A DNA stretch of 64,000 nucleotides from Ridgeia piscesae (Eukaryota > Annelida > Polychaeta > Sabellida > Siboglinidae), in NCBI GenBank assembly GCA_025642075.2, contig JAODUO010000156.1:596001-660000 (forward strand), in the 5' to 3' direction. Both the position numbers and the translations under genes were made by a program. Positions 1 through 30,366 of the stretch are shown in pieces (position 1 is the stretch's first letter; each line of letters starts with the position of its first letter). Below the pieces are notes generated by a model. That model was not told where the DNA came from. It saw only the letters and a program-made list of their open reading frames with translations, and did not search any database.

Positions 1-439
1 TTGTTTTCCTACCTTCCTCCGCAACAGCCAATCAAAACCCTTCTTTCTCCGCAACAGCCAATCAAAACGCTCGCCGGGATCGCCTCTTGACTATTTTTAA
101 AAGTATTTTGTTTAATAAGACACGTATTTTGGGGTATTAGCTGAAGACATATCCGTCAGATGGCTCCACTTGTTCTTTGACCTAGTTTATAGTTCACCAC
201 CTATCCGCTAAGGGCGCCACGTGACATTCCTCCGGAGGAATTCCACCGCTCCAAGGTACTCACGATAGGATCCTTATATACTACTTACGTTTTCTTCTTG
301 GGATATCGGTTTATCAGTAGTTTTGGCTTACTGGCAAGTACCTTCATAATTGCTGACTGAGTATATTCACCTGGGCACCGCTGTCTACTTTCAACAGCAC
401 AAGGCTGTCACATACTGTCAACAAGGCAATCCATTCACA

Positions 440-1175
440 CTGTTGTGTGTTGCTGTGTACAGTTGACACAAAGAAACCTCCTTCGTCGTCTGTGCTGGCG
501 TTGTCTACACCCACAACTTGCACTATGCGTCAGACATAGTGATTTCTGCCGCCACATTTGTCACAAGTGTCGCCCCATGCCGGACACTCTCGGTAATTGT
601 GGGCTGTCCCGCAACGTTTACATTGTCTCTTTTTAGGTGTCAGGGCGTTTCTTGTTGCTTGTTCCACTACAGGCTATTTTTTCTTCAGTTTTCGAATCAT
701 GTTCCCACTTGCACTGTTTTGGCCGCCAGTTAACATTTTCATTTGCGCTTGCGCGGCTTCGTTTGCTTTGCAAACGTCTATTGCCTGCTCTAAACGTTAT
801 CTCTGAGTAACCTTTCCTTTATTTTAGTCTCGATCTGATGTCCACTACAACTCGTTCACATATCAGGTTATCTTGCAGCGTACTAAATTCAGTGTGACTT
901 CAGCCTGTGGTAACACTATCTATCGTCTCGCCTTCACCTTGTACTCGGGTGTACGTGAAACACGTATTGCTCATACATGACGTTTTTCTGCGGTACGGAG
1001 AACTCGGTGAATTTATCACGACTGTTAAAATGTTCTGCTGTTTCCGCCGGGACGGCTGGTTGATCACCTACTGCCGCTTCGGCAGGTTTGTACTTGAATG
1101 TACGAAACACTTTTTGTACCTCAGCTTCAGCAACTGTCAACATGATAGCAACCTTTTTCTTGTCATTTTGCATGG
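440..1175 (-). pseudogene. Ty3/gypsy-like retrotransposon gag fragment, broken
   Basis: Read on the minus strand, the start at 1173 opens a short frame beginning MLTVAEAEVQKVF. Further along, at about 537-625, there are two consecutive CCHC zinc knuckles (CKRCGTAHNYREC, then CDKCGGRNH), the nucleic-acid-binding tail of retroelement Gag. A stop codon follows NHYV directly, and the stretch between start and knuckles is broken by stops, so this is a dead copy. No protease, RT or integrase is seen between 1 and 440; the rest of the element is off the window edge or lost. The two knuckles are seen directly; assignment to Ty3/gypsy is inferred from their spacing and Gag-like context, and BEL is possible. 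Confidence 0.5.
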
Positions 1176-2512
1176 TAACATTTCATGTTTACTATTTTAT
1201 AAGTATTTTTTATAACCTTTACATATCTCTAGGTAAGTTATTATAACATTACCAAATTGTTAGTGCATGTTCCAAATTATGCTGTACTTTCTAACTCAAC
1301 TCCTGGCCATTTTTTTATTGTTGCCATAAAAATTGTACGTGTGGCAGAAGCAAATTATTTTTCGTATGTTTTATTCAGTATCTCTCGTTAGTTCTGTAGC
1401 TTTCCGCATATAATATGCACCTTGGCTTTAAAAAAATCGCCTCGACTTGGCATCAACCTCTCGTTTCACTGCATCAATTTGGTTTAATGGCATTGCTCAG
1501 CAGTTGTCACTGTCATTTTGTAAAATTAATTAAATCTGCAGTGCTTCACATTTGAAAAATCATTTAGGCCAGTGATTGTTAGTTTTCTTTTTAGTGTGGC
1601 ATTTATATTTGTCCAAGTCCAAAGTACATTTAAATATTGACCGTCTGTCAAAAGGCAATGCATTTATAATGCCCCCACCCCCATGGACACCTTTAAATCT
1701 AGGTTGGGCAGATAATTAATTAAATTTCCCAATATGCTTTCACACATACGTCCACCCTTATATTGGCATAATCACCTTGTTGTTTTAATTATCAAATAGA
1801 GATAGACATCAGGGGTGAAGAAGTTTCTTTGACATACACTAACTTGACGTCTGTAGAGGATCACAACCATTGAAGCGACTTGTATCGTATGCTAACTGTA
1901 TGGCACTATTGCATTTTACAATCTTGTATTCACCAAATCTGCTGCATGAGAGTTTATTGTGTACATGCCACGCAGTTATTAAAATAAACCATCAAATGAA
2001 TAAAATAAATTTGATAATTAAATTATAACTTGTAAATAGCGTTACGTTATAGATGGAGTCAGTTTGCCATTTTTTTATTTTCGAGTTGGACAAGTCAAAA
2101 CAAATCTGGAACGAGGAAAGCAACAATTCTCAGTGATCATACAGCTGAAGAAACAAGAACAATGGAATGGAAACTCAAGTATCATGTAATGCAGAAGCTA
2201 AGGGGGGGGGCTGAAATGCTTGAACAACCTTTGCCCAAACATAAAAGCATAATTATTATGCACAAGCTGCATTTGGTTTGAGTAGTTTTGTTCTACTCAA
2301 TGTATTATTTTTCCGATTTAATTCATCAATAGACATTTCTGTATGAAAACAAGAATATGATAGGTATTATATAGATCAACAAATCAGTTGTTTAGGTGAA
2401 AGAAATAATAAAGTTAAACCTAAATGCGTCCAACATTAGCATAAACAAGTAACAACACACTGGTACATGTAAATGTCATTTTACAGCAAATACTTCCGTC
2501 AAAGCTAACATT
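1176..2512. other. Intergenic, no gene seen
   Basis: AT-rich sequence between the gag fragment and the PSMC2 3' end. No long frame, RNA gene or tandem repeat is recognised on either strand. Confidence 0.5.
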
Positions 2513-2518
2513 TTTATT
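2513..2518 (-). terminator. PSMC2 candidate poly(A) signal
   Basis: AATAAA on the minus strand, about 130 bp beyond the PSMC2 stop codon, a normal distance for a short 3' UTR. No cleavage site can be proven from sequence alone. Confidence 0.5.
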
Positions 2519-2646
2519 ATTGTTTTGTGGTCTAACCACAGCAATGAGTTCAGTAGGTGGGTAGCACTTCCACGTCTGATGCGTTAACCACTGGCAAATA
2601 TGGAAGACAGTTCTGTCAATATTGCCAGCAGTTGGTAAGAAGAGAC

Positions 2647-21187
<18,541 letters not shown>

Positions 21188-21780
21188 TTTGACGACTACG
21201 ATGATATAAACCCAGATTAATTTTATATAGTTTCCAGCCTCGTTGTGGTGTCAGACAGAATGAGCTGATAAAAGTGACAGACGGACATCACAACTTTGCG
21301 ATCATTCAAATCTTAAGATAGTGATAATTATTATTATTATTATTATTAAGGAACTTGAGATAACGAGCGTAGCAAAATACGTTAGATCTTACATCACGAA
21401 TAGGGACGCAAACATTTTTAAACAGCGGATCGCCAAACACAATATGCCGGATATATAATAAGAGTGCACAGAAAAGGTCTACTACACCAAAATAATAATA
21501 TATTTTTCCAATAAAAACATTATAATGTATTATAACACATACACAACGAAATGTTTCTAATATAAATATCGTATACTTTCCCGTCATATAGAATTGTCAA
21601 TATTGGCTTCTTAAGACGTACCCTATTCAGATTCATATATGTATAATGATACTATTATATTAAAAAAACAATTAATTTTGCAACTAGTGCTATTAGAAAA
21701 GGAGTACACGAAGAACAATAATAATAATGATTATTCCACCATGTTAACATCAAGAAAAGATGGAAACAGATAATATGTGA
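21188..21780. other. PSMC2 upstream region
   Basis: AT-rich sequence upstream of the PSMC2 start, with a short TTA run at 21329-21350. No TATA or initiator can be assigned with confidence. Confidence 0.4.
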
Positions 21781-21782
21781 TT

Positions 21783-21979
21783 GCACACACGCGCTCACGC
21801 GCACACGCGCACAAGCGAACAAAAGCGCACACGCACACGCACACGCACACGCACACGCACACGCACACGCACACGCACACGCACACGCACACGCACACGC
21901 ACACGCACACGCACATACATACATACATACATACATACATACATACATACATACATACATACATACATACATACATACA

Positions 21980-22013
<34 letters not shown>

Positions 22014-22014
22014 C
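21783..22014. repeat. (GCACAC)n and (CATA)n compound microsatellite
   Basis: About 14 CACACG units, then about 25 CATA units, ending at a short TATATA run. Confidence 0.97.
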
Positions 22015-22085
22015 ACAAACACTATTTTGTGACAGATGGGAGTTTCACTTGGTAAGCTCCCCATTAAAACATTTGTTGCAACATA

Positions 22086-22156
22086 ATGTATGTATGTATG
22101 TATTTATGTATGTATGTATGTATGTATGTATGTATGTATGTATGTATGTATGTATG

Positions 22157-22222
<66 letters not shown>

Positions 22223-22317
22223 ATGTATGTATGTATGTATGTATGTATGTATGTATGTATGCATGTATGTATGTATGTATGTTTGTATGTATGTATGTAT
22301 GTATGTAGTATATATAA

Positions 22318-22370
<53 letters not shown>
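22086..22370. repeat. (TATG)n-(GT)n-(TATG)n-(TA)n compound microsatellite
   Basis: Near-complementary in composition to the 21916-22014 CATA tract just upstream: CATA on one side and TATG on the other could pair into a large hairpin. Confidence 0.97.
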
Positions 22371-22375
<5 letters not shown>

Positions 22376-22491
22376 ACAGCAGTTTATTTTGTCTATAGCC
22401 AAATTATTATACAACAATTACAGTTTGTTTTGCTAGTAAAACTTGTCTGTAATTGGTTATTCAGTTACTTACTGTTTATAATTAGTATTAT

Positions 22492-22562
<71 letters not shown>

Positions 22563-22686
22563 GAACAGCAGTTTATTTTGTCTATAGCCAAATTATTATA
22601 CAACAATTACAGTTTGTTTTGCTAGTAAAACTTGTCTGTAATTGGTTATTCAGTTACTTACTGTTTATAATTAGTATTATTCTGAT
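22376..22686. repeat. Perfect 122-bp direct duplication flanking a (TA)n tract
   Basis: 22376-22497 and 22565-22686 appear identical by eye, separated by about 62 bp of TA and TCCGGA. Offset 189 bp. Confidence 0.9.
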
Positions 22687-22739
22687 CACAACACATTATC
22701 ATTGTGCACTTTTTTGCTGATTTAACAAACAATGCACGT

Positions 22740-23835
22740 TACTATTATTTCTTCCCTAGCGCCCACCGCTGTTTTGCAATTGGGAAATGATGGCGCCACC
22801 TGGCAGCTCCTCGTTAGACTAGTGATGCTGCTACTGCAGGATGTTTTCAGGTAAATAATGTAAATGATACTAAACGCGAAATACAAATATGGCCGCGTCC
22901 ACGAGATCGTAACATCAAATGAAAATAAAGCAATCTAAAGGTTGTCATTTGCAATTCTCAAAACAAATTTACATGTGGTGTGTACGTAATTAGGCATGCC
23001 TCTCTTATTCTAGTATTAGCTATCCTCTCGTACATGATAATAAAAAATGTAGGTTAGAACATGATTATGAATAATATTATAAAACATATTGCATACGCAC
23101 GCACACACGCACGCACGCACGCGTCGCATGTACATTATGATTATATGTTAAAATAATAGTTGTCAATAATACACATCGGTAATCTTTCAGTTACCTGGCC
23201 TAAATTATTAGGACCTTTTAAAAACGATTTTTAGTAACTTTTTGGATGTGTTTGGAATATCATTCTACATCACTTCTGCCAGTCTGGTACAAAAAAGGCA
23301 GATGCTATTTTTAAGGAAATTAGGCGGAGGCCTTTTTAAAATTGTGTTTAAGCCAATAGGGCCTATACTGTAAGTGTGTCACGATACACGGTGAGACTCC
23401 ACGCGACTGGAGCTGATTGAACAAAACAGTGTCCTATCTTTAACATGGATTTCCTACCCCCAAACTCGTTTTCGAGGGCAAGGCTTACATAGCCTATTTA
23501 ATTGTTGAGTCGATGTAAACAAGCTGATGTCACAGCTCTGCATAACAATCGCATCCTAGAGGCATCTGAACCGTAAAGGTGTAAACTGCGTGATAATGCA
23601 AAGTCTGAAACAAAAACAAAAAACCGCAGTATTTTATAAATTTATACATTTACAAAAATAAAATTCCGCATTGCCAAGGATAAATGATATTGCCAGACTT
23701 TTGGAAAGATTGCCTTTGTGGTTCTGATGGCTGTGGGATGTGTGGATAATAGCTGTGACATCGGCTTGTTTACATCAACTCAACAAAATTAAATTGGTCT
23801 AAACACAATATAAAAAATAGCATCTGTCTTCTGAA
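22740..23835. other. Intergenic, no gene seen
   Basis: Unassigned sequence between PSMC2 and RANGRF. A CAG|GTAAAT at 22851 could be the donor of a non-coding RANGRF first exon, but nothing else supports it. A short ACGC run sits at 23096-23122. Confidence 0.35.
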
Positions 23836-24993
23836 ATTAGTGGTTACATGTCTGTCATCCATTGTCAGTATATGTGTCATGTATTCCCTGGTAAAATCAT
23901 TGCTAAAGAATTTACTCAGGACCTGTGCTTTCTCCTTGTCTGTGGTTGTTAACCCAACATTCTCTTCCTTTTCAAGATCAGCTACTCTTGCATGGCTTGG
24001 TTTTCACTTTGGACCCTTATATTTCCCTGCTTGTTTTGATTTCTTCTTAGGAATACACTCATGTTCTACCTTTTCTAGCATACTGGTAAGAATCTCCACA
24101 CTCTCCTCCACATCTAGATTCTCAAATCTGGTTTCCCAGTCATCTCTCAACATTTCTCTGAACAGTCCGCAGTTCCCTCTCTCATATATGAATGTTTCAT
24201 TGCACTGGTCTGAAAAATGTGATCATTCAATGATTACTCTTTCCAAGAGTGTTTTTACCTATTGTCTGTCAACCATTCATTCTTCGTTAGAGAATATCAA
24301 GTCTAGCAGATGGAGGGCTTGATTTATTCGATAACAGGTTGATTCCATGATATACTGTATAAGAAATACATCTCTTGTGCATTCAAAAAACTCTCTGTTT
24401 CACTTGCTTTCTCACAAAAGTTAAAAGTGTGCCATCAGTAACAGGTGGGAGGCATTTGTCTTGCTAGTTCTGTAAATTAGTTTGCATAAATTCTCATTGT
24501 TGGTGTCACTGCTGTTGGGGGCTATTGTGTCTACAACCAATCACAAACTTGTCTTTACCAGCTAGTCTTACCTCATCTCAAACACTCTTTTCAAATGATG
24601 TAACATTTATTCACAAACAACTTCATTGATGGCACACTCAGGTGGCTTCAGTGTCTTGTCAATATGTAAGCATATTCCACTTCAGTCTTTATCTAGATTG
24701 GTGAATAGATTGTGTCCCTCAAAGTGAAGTTCACATGATGCTAAGGTGAATCTACATTTTTTGGTATTACCTCTGCTTCCTACAATCATTGGCTGTGATT
24801 GTGCTACTTGTGATTTTTGTTCATGCAGTTTATTAATAAATATGTTGATTACTTGGTATTGGTGTATATGTTTTAAAATGCTCCTAGTTGGTGCAGATTG
24901 TGTCAGTTGCCAATTAGGTAATTATGAATATGACAATTACCCGGTAGATGATTATGGTGAAGAGACTTAGGCGGTGACTATGATTCACTAAAA

Positions 24994-25094
24994 CACATGT
25001 CATTCATAATTACCAACTCACTGTATAGTCCCAAGGTGAAGCCCTTGGGACTACCCCTGGTATACAGTGAGTTGGTAATTATGAATGACATGTG
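24994..25094. repeat. Perfect 33-bp inverted repeat with nested hairpin
   Basis: Arms 24994-25026 and 25062-25094 are exact reverse complements (CACATGTCATTCATAATTAC is the first 20 nt). The 35-nt centre contains a second inverted repeat, AGTCCCAAG/CTTGGGACT. The whole is a long cruciform-capable element. Confidence 0.95.
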
Positions 25095-25375
25095 CCATCT
25101 GACCCATTTTTGGGTTTTATTTCTGTACTGTTCTGTGCTACATTTTGGTGCATGTTTCTCTATGATATGTTTAATGTCTTCTGCCTGGTCATTAGACTCC
25201 CTATTTACGAAAGGGTTTATTCATGATAAGTCGACTGTTTTGTATGACAAGATCTTCATCCTTTCATCTCTCTAGCGCCTTCTTCATCCTCACGCTGCCA
25301 CTGCGTCATGTCAGGGGCGATGTGGATCCCTTTCAGGATCGCTATGTCTTCCATATTGTGTGATTGTCATAATGA

Positions 25376-26325
25376 ACTCCTCACTGGCACTGCCCACAGT
25401 GCTCACGGGCACTGCCCACAGTGCTCACTGGCATTGCCCACAGTGCTCACTGGCATTGCCCACAATGCTCACTGGCACTGCTCACAGTGCTCACTGACAC
25501 TGCTCACGGTGCTCACTGACACTGCTCACAGTGCTCACTGACACTGCTCATAGTGCTCACTGACACGGCTCACAGTGCTCACTGACACTGCTCATAGTGC
25601 TCACTGACACTGCTCACAGTGCTCACTGACACTGCTCACAGTGCTCACTGACACTGCTCATAGTGCTCACTGACACGGCTCACAGTGCTCACTGACACTG
25701 CTCATAGTGCTCACTGACACTGCTCACAGTGCTCACTGACACTGCTCACAGTGCTCACTGACACTGCTCATAGTGCTCACTGACACGGCTCACAGTGCTC
25801 ACTGACACTGCTCATAGTGCTCACTGACACTGCTCACAGTGCTCACTGACACTGCTCACAGTGCTCACTGACACTGCTCACAGTGCTCACTGACGCTGCT
25901 CACAGTGGTCACTGACACTGCCCATGGTGCTCACTGACACTGCTCACAGTGCTCACTGACACTGCTCATGGTGCTCACTGACACTGTTCACAGTGCTCAC
26001 TGACACTGCTCATAGTGCTCACTGACACTGCTCACAGTGCTCACTGACACTGCTCATGGTGCTCACTGACACTGTTCACAGTGCTCACTGACACTGCTCA
26101 TAGTGCTCACTGACACTGCTCACAGTGCTCACTGATGCTGCTCACAGTGCTCACTGACACTGCTCACAGTGCTCACTGACACTGCTCACAGTGCTCACTG
26201 ACACTGCTCACAGTGCTCACTGACACTGCTCACAGTGCTCACTGACACTGCTCACAGTGCTCACTGACACTGCTCACAGTGCTCACTGACACTGCTCACA
26301 GTGCTCACTGACACTCACTGACAGT
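25376..26325. repeat. 22-bp minisatellite, about 43 copies
   Basis: Unit CTCACTGACACTGCTCACAG TG. The first units differ (GGCACTGCCCACAGTGCTCA), showing a gradient of variants; a 132-bp higher-order pattern of GGCTCACAG variants recurs at 25564, 25675 and 25786. Confidence 0.97.
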
Positions 26326-26869
26326 GCTCATCAATACTGTCTTCACTGGTCGAACCTTCCCTTCACTTTTCCCCTAATTGTCTTGACTGATTTTATGTCA
26401 TTCCTTTCCTTGCAGTTTCCAAATTGTTAACTGTACTTTGTGTTTGTCCTCCTTTTCATGCTGTCTGCACTGGTTGATTCTTCTACCTCGTACATTATTA
26501 AATTTGGTCTGCATTTTTCTACGTCTTCCTGGTTCCTTGTCAACTCTGCTACTTTCTCATCCATTTTAGTTTCTACTGACTTTTCTATTAATTCAACTCT
26601 ATCTGTCAAGCAGTCAACTTTCACCCCAATCTCATCTTGGTTTACCATTGCAGCGTAAACCATTTTGGAGATCTTAGCTGCTGTTCCATTGCATTGTCAC
26701 AGAACCAGTGCACACTTTTCCCATCTTTCATGAGGAACTTGTAAACTTGTTGTGAGATATTCTGGCATTCAATATGTTACTATTCACAAATGTCACAAGC
26801 CAGTGCCATGTGCTTTCCCTTGAAACCTTTCATACACACATCACATTAATCACATTTATTTACCTGCAT

Positions 26870-28615
26870 ACTCTGGCATGTACTGTGCTGTGTAGTATGG
26901 TGTGTACTGTGGCGTGTACTCTGGCATGTACCCAGGCGTGTACTGTGCCGTATACTGTGGCATATACTGTGGCGTGTACTGTGGCGTGTACTGTGGCATA
27001 TACTGTGGCATGTACTGTGGCGTGTACTCTGGTGTGTACTGTGCCATGTACTGTGGCATGTACTGTGGCGTGTACTCTGGCGTGTACTGTGGCATGTACT
27101 GTAGCGTGTACTCTGGCATGTGCTGTGGCATGTACTGTGGCGTGTACTGTGGCATGTACTCTGGTGTGTACTGTGGCGTGTACTCTGGCATGTACTCTGG
27201 TGTGTACAGTGCCGTGTACGGTGGCATGTACTGTAGCGTGTACTGTGGCGTGTACTGTGTCGTGTACTATGACATGTACTGTGGTGTGTACTCTGGCGTG
27301 TACTGTGGCATGTACTGTAGCGTGTACTCTGGCATGTACTGTGGCATGTGCTATGGCATGTACACTGGTGTGTACTGTGACATGTACTGTGGTGTGTACT
27401 GTGCCATGTACTGTGGCATGTTCTCTGGCATGTACTGTAGCGTGTACTATGGTGTGTACTCTGGCGTCTACTGTTGGGTGTACTGTTGCATGTACTCTGG
27501 CATGTACTGTGGCATGTATTGTGGCGTGTACTATGGCTTGTACTCTGGTGTGTACTGTGGCATGTACTGTAGCATGTACTGTGGTGTGTACTGTGGCATG
27601 TACTGTAGCGTGTACTGTGGCATGTACTGTAGTGTGTACTCTGGCATGTACTGTGCCATGTGCTGTGGCATGTACTCTGGCGTGTACTGTGGCATGTACT
27701 GTGGCGTGTACTGTGCTGCATACTGTGGCATATACTGTGCCATGTACTCTGGTGTGTACTCTTGTGTGTATTGTAGTGTGTACTCTGGCATGTACTCTGG
27801 TGTGTACTGTGGTGTGTACTCTGGCATGAACTGTGGCGTGTACTGTGGCATATACTGTACCGTGTACTGTGGCGTGTACTCTGGCGTGTACTGTGGTATG
27901 TACTGTAGTGTGTACTCTGGCGTGTACTGTGGTATGTACTGTAGCGTGTGCTGTGGCAGGTACTGTGGCGTGTACTGTGGCGTGTACTGTGGCAGGTACT
28001 ATGGCGTGTACTGTGGCATATACTGTGGCGTGTACTGTGGCAGGTACTGTGCCGTGTATTGTGGCATATACTGTGGCGTGTACTGTGGCAGGTACTGTGG
28101 CGTGTACTGTGGCATATACTGTGGCGTGTACTGTGGCGTGTACTGTGGCGTGTACTGTGGCAGGTACTGTGGCAGGTACTGTGCCGTGTATTGTGGCATA
28201 TACTGTGGCGTGTACTGTGCAGGTACTGTGGCGTGTACTGTGGCATATACTGTGGCGTGTACTGTGGCGTGTACTGTGGCGTGTACTGTGGCAGGTACTG
28301 TGGCAGGTACTGTGCCATGTATTGTGGCATATACTGTGGCGTGTACTGTGGCAGGTACTGTGGCGTGTACTGTGGCATATACTGTGGCATGTACTGTGGC
28401 GTGTACTGTGGCAGTGTACTGTGGCAGGTACTGTGGCAGGTACTGTGCCGTGTATTGTGGCATATACTGTGGCGTGTACTGTGGCATGTACTGTGCCGTG
28501 TACTGTGGCATATACTGTGGCGTGTACTGTGGCGTTTACTCTGGCGTGTACTGTGGCGTGTACGCTGGCATGTACTCTGGCATGTACTGTGGTATGTACT
28601 GTGGCATGTACTCCT
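26870..28615. repeat. 12-bp minisatellite, about 145 copies
   Basis: Unit TGTACTGTGGCG with CTCTGGC, CATA and CAGG variants. Twelve is a multiple of 3 and the unit has no stop in several frames, so a 607-codon plus-strand frame (26902-28725) rich in Tyr, Cys, Gly and Val and a 514-codon minus-strand frame appear. Their repetitive composition, shared openness on both strands and lack of any domain argue they are not genes. Confidence 0.97.
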
Positions 28616-28729
28616 GGCTCTGCTTTCCTGCGGATACCATTTTCTGGCTGTTTCTTTTTCTAGCTTATCAAGTTATTGACTATGGCTCCATCTTTGTGTA
28701 TCTGTTTAGTCTCTATATATGCTAAAATA

Positions 28730-29700
28730 TTTAACTTTGTTTTTGAACAAGTTTGAGTAAATGCGGAAAGGCAGGATTTTGTGCACAAAATAGAGTCACT
28801 CAACAGTTAATAGTAAGACTCCAGGGAGACTGGTGATACATCCCACTGAAAGGCCTGTTAGTACAGACAGCCACCCAGGACAGGGGTGCTTCTACTTGAC
28901 TGTCTGGCCATATGTTTAAATGCTTTCATATATTAATAGTTCTAGATCTATTTAATTATCTGCCAGCAGTGTGTTCAATCTCTGCACTATTTTAATTTTG
29001 TAACCATTTTCTTTTGTCTACAAAGTATAAATTAGTATGACCCATTGGCCTGTGTCTTTTACTATATGGTGGACAACCAGTAGTCAGTATTAACCACCGG
29101 TAGTAATACCGGTAGTCCTAAACATGGCACCTTAGGTTTAGTGTTTACAATGTTTGATTGTGTCTGTGATTGTAACATTGCATACAACCTAGTAGTATAT
29201 TGGTCTAATGTCATATCGACATAAATGTTTAGCTATGTCAGATTAGCTGATCCAAAACCACGTTTAGCCCCACATATACCCCATTTTACAATGGGGATAT
29301 CGACGATCTTGTTACTACACTGTTATAAACATGTCATTTTCATAAAAGATTGGAGAAATATATGTGAAAGATATCTATATTGCAATGTTCTAAAAAAATC
29401 AATGCATTGTGTATCTACAAATTGTATATCCAAATAAACGTTCTGTCCTGTTCTGTTCTGTTCTGGGCCTGTGTGCCATTCATGGTAATGCCCGAATAGT
29501 AATAGACACAAGAATAATTGTCAGTGAACTGTCCACATCAGTTTTCTCCCAGCCACATTTTCATGTAAATGTTGGATACTACCTAGGATTTTGTGTTATT
29601 ATGATATGGCATCCACAATCAAGGTTTTCAGTTTGTAAATAACTTATTTATTTATTTACTTCACATACATGTCCAGTTAGGTTAGCTACAACTGAAATCA
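28730..29700. other. Intergenic, no gene seen
   Basis: No convincing coding signal. A pair ACCACCGGTAGTAATACCGG TAGT near 29093 forms a short inverted repeat. Confidence 0.4.
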
Positions 29701-29712
29701 CTTTTTTATCAT

Positions 29713-29748
29713 GTATATATTATATATATTATATATATATATATACAG

Positions 29749-29812
<64 letters not shown>
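29713..29812. repeat. (TA)n microsatellite
   Basis: About 45 TA units split by ATACAGCTGTAT, itself palindromic. Confidence 0.97.
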
Positions 29813-29813
<1 letters not shown>

Positions 29814-30298
29814 AATATATGGTGGGTTCTTTGTTTTCACTACCCATGGGGAAAACACTACAGTGGTGGCACCTGGTGTGTATTGTGTAGTACTTATACT
29901 AACACATTGACAATGTTTTGGGTAACGTGATGGGTGTGTCTAGACAGCACTGTCATGTCAGTTATTTGGATCCTGTGGTCATTGGAAGTTGTTTTACATC
30001 AATCAAAATCTTAACTTCGATCGATCTATGAGAAAACACTGTCTTTGTGCCTTTTATGTGACACTTAGACTTAGCCAGTGGACATCATGTTTTTTGGCAT
30101 TGCACAAAGGATAACTTGAGTTCAGCAGCAAGTTTCAGAAACTGATTGTAGATTAAATTGCATTATCATTCTTGTTGCAGATAGATGCTGACACAAAATC
30201 ACTGATACATTGACACTTATGGCAAACCTGTTGAAAGACATGAAATATGATCATATGAATAAGTTGTACTAGACTACAACATTTGTCTCACAAGAAAT

Positions 30299-30366
30299 AT
30301 GCCTGTACAACAATTATTTGGAGGAAGTATGAGTATATCTCTGCCAGCATTTGCTGTAGATGTCAG
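30299..30366 (+). CDS. RANGRF: RANGRF exon 1
   Basis: Codes MPVQQLFGGSMSISLPAFAV DV, then AG of a split Ser codon; donor GTCAG|GTAAGA. The upstream sequence to 30181 is probably 5' UTR of the same exon, preceded by a good acceptor. Confidence 0.9.

Larger units (their letters stand above)
23820..26700 (-). pseudogene. Decayed non-LTR retrotransposon
   Basis: Two recognisable pieces on the minus strand. At 26663-26427 is an ORF1-type coiled coil ending KCRPNLIMYEVEESTSAD, the block before the RNA-binding domain in LINE ORF1 proteins. At 24260-23840 is a stretch reading NCGLFREMLRDDWETRFENL and VEEILTSM-like text, the endonuclease-to-RT linker of CR1/L2-type ORF2. Stops and frame changes are frequent, no RT core remains, and a 22-bp satellite has expanded inside it. 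Confidence 0.6.

Noticed and set aside
26846..28725. Long Cys/Tyr- or His/Ser-rich frames of 607, 514 and 351 codons
   Set aside because: All arise from a 12-bp stop-free tandem unit and are open on both strands; no domain, splice support or codon bias.
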